Positions 32,687 through 39,456 of a stretch of DNA of 44,515 bases are shown piece after piece. The stretch lies in the IMG/VR virus record IMGVR_UViG_3300043435_000575, positions 1 through 44,515 of that record. One strand, written 5' to 3'. Source of the DNA: a virus. Positions within the stretch are counted from its first letter, which is position 1. Every line of letters begins with the position of its first letter. The notes below the pieces were generated by a model. The model searched no databases. It was not told where the DNA came from and was given only the letters and a program-made list of their open reading frames with translations. The position numbers and the translations under genes were made by a program.

Positions 32687-32844
32687 CTCTCTGAGCGTCT
32701 CATTATTTAAGACTACTCGCTAGTAGGTTGATAATTTATGACTAATAGGCTAGACTTACATAGTAAGAAAAAATAAATAAGCAAGATTTGTCAGACCCCT
32801 ATGGTAGGATAAAGTTAATAACAAAAAAAGAAAGAGGTTGCCCA

Positions 32845-33051
32845 ATGGCTACTAAACTATACACAATACAGGATTTACTAATTGGTAAAAACTATCGTTC
32901 CCGTAATCGTCACTTTGAGGGAGAAATTATTTCTGCCTCTCCACGCCCTGCAATTTGGTATGGAGAAAATACTGAGGCGTATGTCGTTGAAGTCTATGAC
33001 CGCACTTTGCGAAGTAAGTTTGCAACAGTAGCAGTAAAGGTTGGTGAGTAA
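32845..33051 (+). CDS. Hypothetical protein (68 aa)
   Basis: The start at 32845 is chosen because AAAGAGG lies upstream and a longer frame would run through the promoter. MATKLYTIQDLLIGKNYRSR then YGENTEAYVVEVYDRTL suggests a small beta-barrel. First gene of a four-gene operon. Confidence 0.7.
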   Translation: MATKLYTIQDLLIGKNYRSRNRHFEGEIISASPRPAIWYGENTEAYVVEVYDRTLRSKFATVAVKVGE

Positions 33052-33272
33052 TGAATAACGAATACCTATACGCAGTAACAGTATCGTATGATAGTAACCC
33101 CGTTCATTGGACGGGTCGTTACTCTGATGCACTAAGTGCAGTTAATGCTTTCAACGAAATTGTTGATTGGGGATTTGCTGATGAATATTCAACAGTTAAT
33201 TTATCTGAACCAAGTGGAAAGATGCACACCCGCACTTTCTATCGTGAAGGACGAAAGGTCGTAACAAAATAA
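33051..33272 (+). CDS. Hypothetical protein (73 aa)
   Basis: TAATG start. MNNEYLYAVTVSYDSNPVHW followed by YSDALSAVNAFNEIVDWGFA, a beta-alpha fold. Seen, as far as I recall, in other actinophages. Confidence 0.7.
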   Translation: MNNEYLYAVTVSYDSNPVHWTGRYSDALSAVNAFNEIVDWGFADEYSTVNLSEPSGKMHTRTFYREGRKVVTK

Positions 33273-33541
33273 TGGGAAGCGTAACTGCACTCGGTATTCA
33301 AGATACCGTACTTGATTTAGAAACACAATTAGCATATCACTTGCAGGGTAATCACTATCCTCCAGTACCGCTATCTATGGTGCAACCTTGCATAGATGCT
33401 ATTGACGCATACTATGATGAGGACTACCGCAGAGAGATAGATTTGCCTCAAGGAGTGTTGTGGCGTGGGCAGGTTACTGCACCAGCAGATGCAATAATTG
33501 AGCAACACCATTTATCTTTTTGGCTACCAGAGGAGGACTAA
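33272..33541 (+). CDS. Conserved actinophage hypothetical protein (89 aa)
   Basis: LETQLAYHLQGNHYPPVPLS, CIDAIDAYY, then LPQGVLWRGQ and IIEQHHLSFWL. This 'HLxxNHYPP...AIxA...LPxG' pattern is one I associate with Streptomyces and other actinophages. Function unknown. Coupled by TAATG. Confidence 0.75.
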   Translation: MGSVTALGIQDTVLDLETQLAYHLQGNHYPPVPLSMVQPCIDAIDAYYDEDYRREIDLPQGVLWRGQVTAPADAIIEQHHLSFWLPEED

Positions 33542-33775
33542 ATGTCTGATACAATAAACAATATGGAACTTAGATTTGCTGATAACTTAAAACCATCTCA
33601 ACTTATAGAAGGCGATCTAATTAAGGTTGATGATGAATATGTAACTATTGAAACCATTACAGAAAATGAAGATGGATTTAATATTTATACTAGAAATGAT
33701 TTTAACGAAGAGGGTCACATTTATTTATTTGATGATGAAACTATTGAGTGGTATGTATTCTTTGAAGAAGACTAA
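33542..33775 (+). CDS. Hypothetical acidic protein (77 aa)
   Basis: LKPSQLIEGDLIKVDDEYVT, a strand pair typical of small SH3-like barrels, followed by an acidic C-terminus. Starts 1 base after the previous stop. Confidence 0.7.
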   Translation: MSDTINNMELRFADNLKPSQLIEGDLIKVDDEYVTIETITENEDGFNIYTRNDFNEEGHIYLFDDETIEWYVFFEED

Positions 33776-33786
33776 TCACTAAAGTA

Positions 33787-33812
33787 TTTTTATGTGCTTC
33801 CCCGCATAAAAA
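33787..33812. terminator. Bidirectional terminator hairpin
   Basis: TTTTTATG (33787-33794) and CATAAAAA (33805-33812) around a 10-base loop, with U-rich ends in both directions. It is followed at once by TGCACGTG (33813-33820). Confidence 0.65.
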
Positions 33813-33827
33813 TGCACGTGGCGCCTG

Positions 33828-33887
33828 TGTGAGATTTATCACATTTAAGATATTGACATTTTTTCCCATGTATGCTAAGATTAATTT
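33828..33887 (+). promoter_or_regulatory. CRP-type site and leaderless promoter
   Basis: Exact TGTGA-GATTTA-TCACA (33828-33843) ends 9 bp before TTGACA (33853-33858). A 17-bp spacer leads to TAAGAT (33876-33881), then exactly 6 bp to ATG 33888. Confidence 0.65.
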
Positions 33888-34031
33888 ATGAAGAAAACAC
33901 CAGAGGAATTACGCAGGCTTATGGAATTACGCCGTAGCAATGCGGCCTCTGCCGTGCCCTCTAAGAAATCCTATAACCGTAGGAAATGTCAGTCCGAAAT
34001 GCTACAATTAAAACAACAAGAAGGAGAATAG
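33888..34031 (+). CDS. Basic small protein (47 aa)
   Basis: MKKTPEELRRLMELRRSNAA, rich in Arg and Lys, could bind nucleic acid. Probably leaderless. Four bases before the next gene. Confidence 0.62.
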   Translation: MKKTPEELRRLMELRRSNAASAVPSKKSYNRRKCQSEMLQLKQQEGE

Positions 34032-34035
34032 CCCC

Positions 34036-34212
34036 ATGGGAAATATCGCAGATGAATTCTATGATGAATACTATGCAACAACCTGCCCTGAATGTAAAGA
34101 AAATGCGGTAGACGCATATGAAGAAAAATGCACTCATTGTTTACTAGAAGAAATGTCCGCAACCTATAACGAAGACATTGCTCTAGAAATGAGTCTTGGC
34201 CTTGACTACTAA
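34036..34212 (+). CDS. Zinc-ribbon-like small protein (58 aa)
   Basis: GAAGGAG upstream. Acidic start, then TTCPECKEN and EKCTHCLLEE (two CxxC pairs). Overlaps the next gene. Confidence 0.7.
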   Translation: MGNIADEFYDEYYATTCPECKENAVDAYEEKCTHCLLEEMSATYNEDIALEMSLGLDY

Positions 34213-34936
34213 TACACTTAAACTAAAACGCTCTAAAGATAGAAAGGTTGCTAATGCCGTCACACCTAATGGAAAACAAGCAAGTATCGCAAATACCTTT
34301 GGCCTCCCTGCTGGAAAGGCTTTCTCGTGTCCTGGTGCCACGAGTGTATGTGAATCCGTATGCTATGCAGGAAAACTCGAAAAGATCTTCCCAACCGTAA
34401 AAGTTAACCTGCTACACAATTGGGCCCTGCTAAAAGACGCAGACTATTTAACTATGCTTAATCTCATTGCTGAGATGATTGCAGACTTCAAGGCTGATTG
34501 TATAAAGAAAGACGCCCCCATGCTATTCCGCATTCACTGGGACGGTGACTTCTTTAATGATACTTATACCACTGCATGGTCCGATGTAATCAAACTTAAT
34601 CCTGATATTCAATTTTGGGTATACACTCGTGTAAAATCTGCAGCCCTCCTACTTAAGGACATTGATAATCTTAGTCTTTATTTTTCTGCTGATAGTGAGA
34701 ATGTAAAAACTGCCGTTGATTTAAAAATTAACAGTGGTGTACGCATGGCATACCTTGCTAAGAATTTTGCAATTGGTAAGGCAGACATAAAAGAAATGAT
34801 TGGTAAGCCTGCTGCTAAGTGTCCTGAGAATAATAAACAGATTCCACTTATCTCAACAAATGGAAGCGCTTGCGTTTCTTGCTCACTTTGTGTATACTCT
34901 AAGAGTGACATAATTTTTTCATCGAGTAAGAAATGA
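34196..34936 (+). CDS. Gp88-like actinophage protein (246 aa)
   Basis: Starts at TTG 34196 (or 34202). LKRSKDRKVANAVTPNGKQ, then FSCPGATSVCESVCYAGKL, FRIHWDGDFFNDTYTTAW and a C-terminal CVSCSLCVYS. I recognise this as the 'gene product 88' family of actinophages; the Cys pattern suggests a metal or Fe-S site. Function is not known to me. It overlaps the zinc-ribbon gene by 17 bases. Confidence 0.75.
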   Translation: MALTTNTLKLKRSKDRKVANAVTPNGKQASIANTFGLPAGKAFSCPGATSVCESVCYAGKLEKIFPTVKVNLLHNWALLKDADYLTMLNLIAEMIADFKADCIKKDAPMLFRIHWDGDFFNDTYTTAWSDVIKLNPDIQFWVYTRVKSAALLLKDIDNLSLYFSADSENVKTAVDLKINSGVRMAYLAKNFAIGKADIKEMIGKPAAKCPENNKQIPLISTNGSACVSCSLCVYSKSDIIFSSSKK

Positions 34937-34942
34937 GATAAC

Positions 34943-35005
34943 ATGCGTAGTACTCAAGTTATACTTTTATTTTGGTTGTTGCTTCTTTTATTTTTCCATC
35001 AATAA
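34943..35005 (+). CDS. Possible hydrophobic microprotein (20 aa)
   Basis: MRSTQVILLFWLLLLLFFHQ, one membrane-length hydrophobic segment. Ribosome site weak (GAGATAAC). Could be chance in a T-rich stretch. Confidence 0.3.
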   Translation: MRSTQVILLFWLLLLLFFHQ

Positions 35006-35065
35006 AATAAAAGGGTGCACGTCGCAAAGATCCAGGTTTGTCAAGTTTATGATAGGCTTTTAAGA

Positions 35066-35136
35066 TGTGATTAAGGACACACCGCAAATCCCCCGCTGGA
35101 TTGGTATTTATGACATTTTTATGCTAAAATTATACT
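35066..35136 (+). promoter_or_regulatory. Near CRP site and -10 of the 35176 gene
   Basis: TGTGA-TTAAGG-ACACA (35066-35081), one mismatch, about 70 bp before the predicted start from TATACT (35131-35136). Confidence 0.45.
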
Positions 35137-35175
35137 ATAAGCAATTAACCCCCACAACAGAAAGGCAAGACCCAA

Positions 35176-35346
35176 ATGACACTACACGGATACACTTACC
35201 AAATTGGTGATTTATTCACAACAAGCAAGACAGGCGTTACAGGTCGTATCGCAGGATTTACACCAATGTCTAATAAGGTTACTAGAGTTAGCCTCATCTT
35301 GGCAAATGGCGCACAACGCCTTGCTATGGTTAAGACCTCTAAGTAA
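35176..35346 (+). CDS. Small SH3/KOW-like protein, paralogue 1 (56 aa)
   Basis: YQIGDLFTTSKTGVTGRIAG matches YKVGDTFTTQKSKVTGVIQE of the next gene. This short barrel type is frequent in phages as far as I recall. Single-gene unit. Confidence 0.68.
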   Translation: MTLHGYTYQIGDLFTTSKTGVTGRIAGFTPMSNKVTRVSLILANGAQRLAMVKTSK

Positions 35347-35377
35347 TCTCACAATGTGAGAAATGTTAAGTTTCGAT

Positions 35378-35417
35378 TTGACATTTCTACAACCAAAATG
35401 TTATACTTAGGTATAAC
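35378..35417 (+). promoter_or_regulatory. Promoter with 7-bp inverted repeat
   Basis: TTGACA (35378-35383), 18 bp, TATACT (35402-35407). GTTATAC-TTAG-GTATAAC (35400-35417) is a perfect inverted repeat over the -10. Confidence 0.7.
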
Positions 35418-35452
35418 TAAATAACAACCCCTAAACAGAAAAGAGAAAAACA

Positions 35453-35617
35453 ATGTCAGTAGCAACAGCAACATACAAGGTCGGCGATACTTTCACGACA
35501 CAGAAGTCAAAGGTAACAGGAGTTATCCAAGAAATTAACCCACTACCAAATGGTAATGTGCGAGTTAAGTTAGATGTAAATGGTTCAGCCCGTTACACAA
35601 CTTGGACGGCTAAGTAA
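35453..35617 (+). CDS. Small SH3/KOW-like protein, paralogue 2 (54 aa)
   Basis: Same GDxFTTxKxxVTG core as the upstream paralogue. A purine-rich AAGAGAAA lies before the ATG. Followed by hairpin element copy 2. Confidence 0.68.
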   Translation: MSVATATYKVGDTFTTQKSKVTGVIQEINPLPNGNVRVKLDVNGSARYTTWTAK

Positions 35618-35629
35618 TCTAATTACTAA

Positions 35630-35655
35630 TTCCTGAGTAGGAATACAAACTGCTC
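35630..35655 (+). repeat. Conserved hairpin element, copy 2
   Basis: TTCCT, then GAGTA/TGCTC stem (one T-G wobble) around 11-base loop GGAATACAAAC. Confidence 0.5.
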
Positions 35656-35699
35656 AACCTCCCCCAACTAATACCCCATAAAAGAAAAGAGATAAACAG

Positions 35700-36122
35700 A
35701 TGGCTAGAGCAAAAGCAATAAATGTAAAAATCCCAACAGTTCGAGTAATCGCAGGACTAGAGCAAGCACTTGCTACACTAGAAACAGACTACGCAACACA
35801 AGAAGCAAAAGAAGCAAAGTATGAAATTGCTCGCAAGGCATGGCAGGAAGCACTTTGTGCCTATGCCGTAGCAAACATCTCAAAGGCAGAAAACTTCCGT
35901 ACTAACTATCGTCATTGGTCAAACAATCTTAACATTGACTTTGACTTAACAGTTACAGAAAAAGAAATGCCAACAGAGCCTGAGAAGGACTTTGAGACAA
36001 TTCACATTAGCACTTATCGTGAGTCAAAGAAAGAAATAACAAACGCAATTCGTCTGTTAAAGATGACAGATGAGGAAACAGTTAATACCTCAACCTACAA
36101 CGCAATCGCACAGTACCTATAA
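35700..36122 (+). CDS. Hypothetical helical protein (140 aa)
   Basis: Long Ala/Glu-rich helices (LEQALATLETDYATQEAKEA, ARKAWQEALCAYA) followed by a short beta segment and a C-terminal helix (NAIRLLKMTDEE). AAGAGA upstream. A recurrent actinophage protein type by my memory; function unknown. Confidence 0.72.
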   Translation: MARAKAINVKIPTVRVIAGLEQALATLETDYATQEAKEAKYEIARKAWQEALCAYAVANISKAENFRTNYRHWSNNLNIDFDLTVTEKEMPTEPEKDFETIHISTYRESKKEITNAIRLLKMTDEETVNTSTYNAIAQYL

Positions 36123-36268
36123 ATGAAATTGGGGGAGGCGTAAAAACCTCCCTCAACTTTCGCCAGGCTGATTAGGGCGATAATAGAAATACTATAGAGC
36201 AAGGCTCCTGCAGGCCTAAAGAAGCAGACATCCTGAGCACGATCCAAAAAGGCTCACCCTTAAGGGGA
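36123..36268 (+). other. Hairpin-rich intergenic RNA segment
   Basis: Stem GGGAGG/CCTCCC (36133-36152), stem TCGCC/GGCGA with an 11-base loop (36160-36180), and GAGC/GCTC near 36197, then hairpin element copy 3 (36230-36255). It could be a 3' UTR with terminators or a small RNA; it lies between two operons. Confidence 0.45.
36230..36255 (+). repeat. Conserved hairpin element, copy 3
   Basis: ATCCT, then GAGC/GCTC stem (with an A-G mismatch at the top) around loop CGATCCAAAAA. Shares CATCCTGAGCACGAT with copy 4. Confidence 0.6.
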
Positions 36269-36269
36269 C

Positions 36270-36299
36270 TTGACAAATGTCAGTGGTGCCCTGTACAAT
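36270..36299 (+). promoter_or_regulatory. Promoter of the 36331 gene
   Basis: TTGACA (36270-36275), 18 bp, TACAAT (36294-36299). Confidence 0.7.
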
Positions 36300-36330
36300 T
36301 AAATTAAACCAACTACAGAAAGAGGCCCCC

Positions 36331-36759
36331 ATGGACCAAACAGAAGAATCAGTAACAGTAATACCAAACACAACGCAAGAATTCCTTTTATCTCAGATTA
36401 AAATAAAAGATGAGCGTATTGCTCAACTTGAAGAGCACACTCAAAAAGTAACCCAGCGCTCTTATTCCGATTCAGCAGACCGTAACCGTATGGTTGAGGG
36501 AATGAAGGACTGGACCCTTAGTGAATTAAGTAATGAAGACATCACTGAATCTCAAGCAGAACAAATTGCTGAAATCATGGGCTTTGAATTAACAACAGAG
36601 TTTGAATTGGAAGTTACAGTTCTTTATTCAGTTACTGTTAATGCTCGTGATGAAGAGTCTGCACAGAATGTAATTCACGATATTGATTTTGATACCGTGC
36701 AATATGACTCAGATAATATTTCTTGGTTATCATCGAGTGTTGATAGAATAGATATTTAG
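36331..36759 (+). CDS. Hypothetical protein with coiled coil and beta domain (142 aa)
   Basis: ATG at 36331 follows AAAGAGG. SQIKIKDERIAQLEEHTQK is a coiled coil. ELEVTVLYSVTVNARDEESA resembles the 'VTVEAxDEExA' domain of other small genes here (compare 30925). The stop codon lies inside a TTAGTAG-GGGG-CTACTAA hairpin (36756-36773). Confidence 0.7.
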   Translation: MDQTEESVTVIPNTTQEFLLSQIKIKDERIAQLEEHTQKVTQRSYSDSADRNRMVEGMKDWTLSELSNEDITESQAEQIAEIMGFELTTEFELEVTVLYSVTVNARDEESAQNVIHDIDFDTVQYDSDNISWLSSSVDRIDI

Positions 36760-36842
36760 TAGGGGGCTACTAATACAACTGGCCACCGTACAGCCAGTAT
36801 AAATAAGTGGCGAAACATCCTGAACACGATGTAAAACTGTTC
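36756..36842 (+). other. Structured 3' segment with hairpin element copy 4
   Basis: Hairpin TTAGTAG/CTACTAA, then ACTGGC/GCCAGT (36778-36798, competing with GCCAC/GTGGC 36782-36811). Then the element ATCCT + GAACA/TGTTC around CGATGTAAAAC (36817-36842). The stem differs from copy 1 by a paired change. Confidence 0.55.
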
Positions 36843-36858
36843 ACTTTTTATTTTAATT

Positions 36859-36910
36859 TGCACGTGGGGGTTATCCACAGGTTTATCCACAGGCTGTGAT
36901 TAAGATCACC
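36859..36910 (+). promoter_or_regulatory. TGCACGTG-N4-DnaA box module 3, two DnaA boxes and near CRP site
   Basis: TGCACGTG (36859-36866), GGGG, TTATCCACA (36871-36879), a second exact TTATCCACA (36883-36891) and TGTGA-TTAAGA-TCACC (36895-36910). Confidence 0.7.
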
Positions 36911-36937
36911 TTTAAGAAATGTCCGAATTGCCCCATG

Positions 36938-36980
36938 TATACTTATACGATTTGACTTTGTCAGTCCACCCATGTATACT
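36938..36980 (+). promoter_or_regulatory. Tandem promoters of the DUF932 gene
   Basis: A first TATACT is at 36938-36943. The second promoter is TTGACT (36952-36957), 17 bp containing TTGTCAGTCC, TATACT (36975-36980). Confidence 0.65.
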
Positions 36981-37010
36981 TAGATTAACAACAACAGAAA
37001 AGAGAAACTC

Positions 37011-38027
37011 ATGGCACATGACCTAGAAACACAAAACGGCGTTGCATCATTTGCATCATTCCGTGAACCTGCTTGGCATGGATTGGGTACTGTATTCACA
37101 GAAGAAAAAACTACATCAGAAATGTTGGCGCTTGCTAATCTTTCTAATTGGAATGTTCGTCTTGAAGATTTAACAGTACCGACCCACTTATCATCAGATA
37201 AGAATTATCAATATGTATTGCGTACTAACCCTACAGATACAACACAGACCGACATTCTTGGTGTCGTTGGTGAGCGTTACCATGTAATGCAGAATGAAGA
37301 TTTATTCTCATTCGGTGACAACATTCTAGACGGCGGAGGCCGTTGGGAGACTGCTGGCTCAATTAAGGGTGGCCGTGTTGTGTTCGGTGCGTTGGCACTA
37401 GAGCGTGAGACTGTCCTAGACCCTAGCGGTGTTGCCGATAAGGTAAAGACTTATTTACTTATCAACACATCACATGATGGCTCAATCGCTATTCAAGCAA
37501 GCATCACACCTGTTCGTGTTGTGTGCGCTAACACTCTCAATCTTGCTCTTGGCTCAATCAAGAAAAAGAATGGCGTTAAGCAATCATTCAAGATTCGTCA
37601 TACACAGACTGCAAGCGGTAAGGTTGCAGTTGCTCGTGAGACTCTTGGAATGGCTAACAAGTACATGGACGCATTTGATATTATGGCTAAGGCTATGATT
37701 GAAAAAGAAGTCAATGCTAAGCAATTCAATGATATTGTATTGGCTGCATATGCAAAACCAGAAACAGATGCTAAGGGTTCGCTAAAAAAGTGGGAGAATA
37801 AAATTGATTCAATCAATGATATTTACACAGGCGAGTTCAATGGTATGATTGCTGGTAGTGCATGGGGTGCTTTCAATGCACTAACTGAGCGCCTTGACTG
37901 GTATCGTTCTGCTCGTGGTGGTTCTAACGAATCAATCCTTGCATCAGCATCAGGATTTGACCCTGCTATCAATGCAGAAAAGAATCGTTTGCTAAAAGTT
38001 GTACAGAATGTAATGCAACTCGCATAA
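37011..38027 (+). CDS. DUF932 / phage-plasmid-like protein (338 aa)
   Basis: Starts MAHDLETQNGVASFASFREP with AWHGLGTVF, then YHVMQNEDLFSFGDNIL, VKTYLLINTSHDGSIAIQ and PVRVVCANTLNLAL, the DUF932 (TIGR03299) signature. Widespread in phages and plasmids; role unknown. AAGAGA upstream. It ends at hairpin element copy 5 and the tRNA. Confidence 0.88.
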   Translation: MAHDLETQNGVASFASFREPAWHGLGTVFTEEKTTSEMLALANLSNWNVRLEDLTVPTHLSSDKNYQYVLRTNPTDTTQTDILGVVGERYHVMQNEDLFSFGDNILDGGGRWETAGSIKGGRVVFGALALERETVLDPSGVADKVKTYLLINTSHDGSIAIQASITPVRVVCANTLNLALGSIKKKNGVKQSFKIRHTQTASGKVAVARETLGMANKYMDAFDIMAKAMIEKEVNAKQFNDIVLAAYAKPETDAKGSLKKWENKIDSINDIYTGEFNGMIAGSAWGAFNALTERLDWYRSARGGSNESILASASGFDPAINAEKNRLLKVVQNVMQLA

Positions 38028-38034
38028 CAAAAAA

Positions 38035-38060
38035 ATCCTAAGCATGATTTAAAACTGCTT
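38035..38060 (+). repeat. Conserved hairpin element, copy 5
   Basis: ATCCT, then AAGCA/TGCTT stem around loop TGATTTAAAAC. The outermost pair differs from copy 1 on both sides (A-T for G-C). It sits 9 bases before the tRNA. Confidence 0.65.
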
Positions 38061-38069
38061 TCCTTAATT

Positions 38070-38143
38070 GGAGTGTTAGCATAGTTGGTTAATGCGCTAC
38101 CCTGTCACGGTAGAGATCACGGGTTCAAGTCCCGTACACTTCG
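38070..38143 (+). tRNA. tRNA-Asp (anticodon GTC)
   Basis: Cloverleaf seen by eye: acceptor GGAGTGT/ACACTTC, D stem GCAT/ATGC, anticodon stem CTACC/GGTAG with loop CTGTCAC (anticodon GTC at 38104-38106), 5-base variable loop, T arm ACGGG-TTCAAGT-CCCGT, discriminator G. CCA is not encoded. It may support Asp-rich phage proteins. Confidence 0.93.
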
Positions 38144-38298
38144 CAAAATCGCCACGTGTGGAAATTAGTACAAATCGGACATAAAAATGTCAAATAAAAT
38201 AAACTTTACGATAGTCAAACCTTTTCCCCAAAAATGTCAAACCTAAAAATCTTTACGAACGACTTGACATTTCCCCCAATCTCTGCGATAATTAATAC
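38144..38298 (+). promoter_or_regulatory. Spacer and leaderless promoter for 38299
   Basis: GCCACGTGTGG (near 38148), two TTTACGA motifs, then TTGACA (38264-38269), 17 bp with TTTCCCCC, GATAAT (38287-38292), 6 bp to ATG. Confidence 0.7.
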
Positions 38299-38463
38299 AT
38301 GACCCAAACAATGAGAACGATTGACGAATTAGTCAATGAGATGTACATGGACAATGAGCCACATCTCGAATACATGGAGAATATGAACGGTGGGGATTGT
38401 GATTGTAACATCCACACTACCTTGAATACAATAGTCAAATACTGGTGGGATGAGGAGAACTGA
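38299..38463 (+). CDS. Hypothetical acidic protein (54 aa)
   Basis: MTQTMRTIDELVNEMYMDNE, then GGDCDCNIHTTLNTIVKYWW. Probably leaderless. TGATG overlap with the next gene. Confidence 0.65.
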   Translation: MTQTMRTIDELVNEMYMDNEPHLEYMENMNGGDCDCNIHTTLNTIVKYWWDEEN

Positions 38464-38612
38464 TGTTAGGCTATGACATTGATGATTTAGATAAGATGAG
38501 CAATGCCGTTCATAACTCATATAAGTATTTAAGTGACCCTGATGATAAAGAAGGTATTCTCATGGCACAACAGTTTCTTCAAGGCCTATGGGCAGAAGGG
38601 TACTTTGACTAA
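38463..38612 (+). CDS. Hypothetical protein (49 aa)
   Basis: MLGYDIDDLDKMSNAVHNSY, helical and acidic. Overlaps at both ends (TGATG, TAATG). Confidence 0.65.
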   Translation: MLGYDIDDLDKMSNAVHNSYKYLSDPDDKEGILMAQQFLQGLWAEGYFD

Positions 38613-38743
38613 TGAATCCTGATGGCACAAGAGATGTTGTTTACTCCCCTGATAATTGGGGCATTGATGCTCCTGACTGGGCTACCCCAACCTTTGGGTC
38701 CTATAATGATTTCTTAGATGAGGATGATGACTATGTGGAGTAA
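38612..38743 (+). CDS. Hypothetical acidic protein (43 aa)
   Basis: MNPDGTRDVVYSPDNWGIDA and an Asp-rich tail. TAATG start. Overlaps the next gene by 11 bases. Confidence 0.6.
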   Translation: MNPDGTRDVVYSPDNWGIDAPDWATPTFGSYNDFLDEDDDYVE

Positions 38744-39020
38744 GTATACATTTGTTTGTGACCCTGATGAGTGTGACGCTCTTCTTGAGTTTACCGCTAG
38801 AGATGGCTTTGGCTTTCCCCTGGGATCTGTAGAGATGAAATGCCCATGTGGACGCTGGATGGCTTACATTAGCATTGAAGAGGTTTGGTCCCCCATCATT
38901 GATACTATAGAGATGCTTAATGATTTTAAGAAGCAAGCAGGCATAGCCATAGACTCTTTGGATGTGATGAAGGTCACACCCCCACAACTTGTAAAAATCA
39001 ACACCAACCCGTATAATTAA
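38733..39020 (+). CDS. Zinc-binding-type actinophage protein (95 aa)
   Basis: Start at MWSKYTFVCDPDECDALLEF (38733). CxxxxC and MKCPCGRWMAYI suggest a zinc site. I recall this MWSKYTF...CDALxEFT pattern from other actinophages. An exact CRP-type site (38963-38978) lies inside its coding region. Confidence 0.74.
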   Translation: MWSKYTFVCDPDECDALLEFTARDGFGFPLGSVEMKCPCGRWMAYISIEEVWSPIIDTIEMLNDFKKQAGIAIDSLDVMKVTPPQLVKINTNPYN

Positions 39021-39023
39021 TAT
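38963..39023 (+). promoter_or_regulatory. CRP-type site and leaderless promoter for 39024
   Basis: TGTGA-TGAAGG-TCACA (38963-38978), TTGTAA (38989-38994), 17 bp, TATAAT (39012-39017), 6 bp to ATG 39024. Confidence 0.65.
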
Positions 39024-39179
39024 ATGGACCTAAACACATTCCGAGAATATATCCGATTGCATGCCATATCCCTTGAACAGGATTTGGAAAGCGAGGACGG
39101 TGCTGATAGCATTGTTCCTTACCTTGAAGGAGCCATTGATGTATCCCGCCACTATTTGGAGGTAACCAATGAACGATAA
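39024..39179 (+). CDS. Hypothetical protein (51 aa)
   Basis: MDLNTFREYIRLHAISLEQD, helical and acidic. Probably leaderless. Its end carries the GGAG site for the next gene. Confidence 0.65.
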   Translation: MDLNTFREYIRLHAISLEQDLESEDGADSIVPYLEGAIDVSRHYLEVTNER

Positions 39180-39456
39180 CACTACCCTTGACCCATACCT
39201 AATGAAACTAGTAGAACTTGGTATGGACGGAGCAGATATCCTGCACGGTCACCTTAAAGTTTTAATGGTTGAGGCAGAGAAGCAATTAGACCTGTGCATT
39301 GAAGCAGAGGAGTATTCAGAAGAAGCAATGGACTCAATGGCTCGTACAGAGGCCAATGGCTATTTTGACGCACTGTGTGAAGTCTATGCCCTAACTTATG
39401 CTATTGCTTTTGCCAAGGAAGAAGTAAAGAACCGCAAGGAGATTCTAGGTGAATAA
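39169..39456 (+). CDS. Hypothetical helical protein (95 aa)
   Basis: MNDNTTLDPYLMKLVELGMD, then GYFDALCEVYALTYAIAFAK. TTGGAGG upstream. Overlaps its neighbours on both sides. Confidence 0.68.
   Translation: MNDNTTLDPYLMKLVELGMDGADILHGHLKVLMVEAEKQLDLCIEAEEYSEEAMDSMARTEANGYFDALCEVYALTYAIAFAKEEVKNRKEILGE

Larger units (their letters stand above)
32567..32844. other. Regulatory intergenic region
   Basis: No gene seen. Contains hairpin element copy 1 (32581-32606), TGCACGTG/DnaA module 2 (32626-32658), an exact CRP site (32671-32686) and a promoter with TTTGTCAGACCCC (32787-32799) and TAGGAT (32805-32810). Confidence 0.7.

Noticed and set aside
32788-32844. A longer start for the 32845 gene
   Set aside because: It would begin inside the promoter, before the -10. 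The ATG at 32845 has a good ribosome site.
38682-38987. A 101-codon minus-strand frame
   Set aside because: It is antisense to the MWSKYTF protein, which has a recognisable pattern and operon overlaps.
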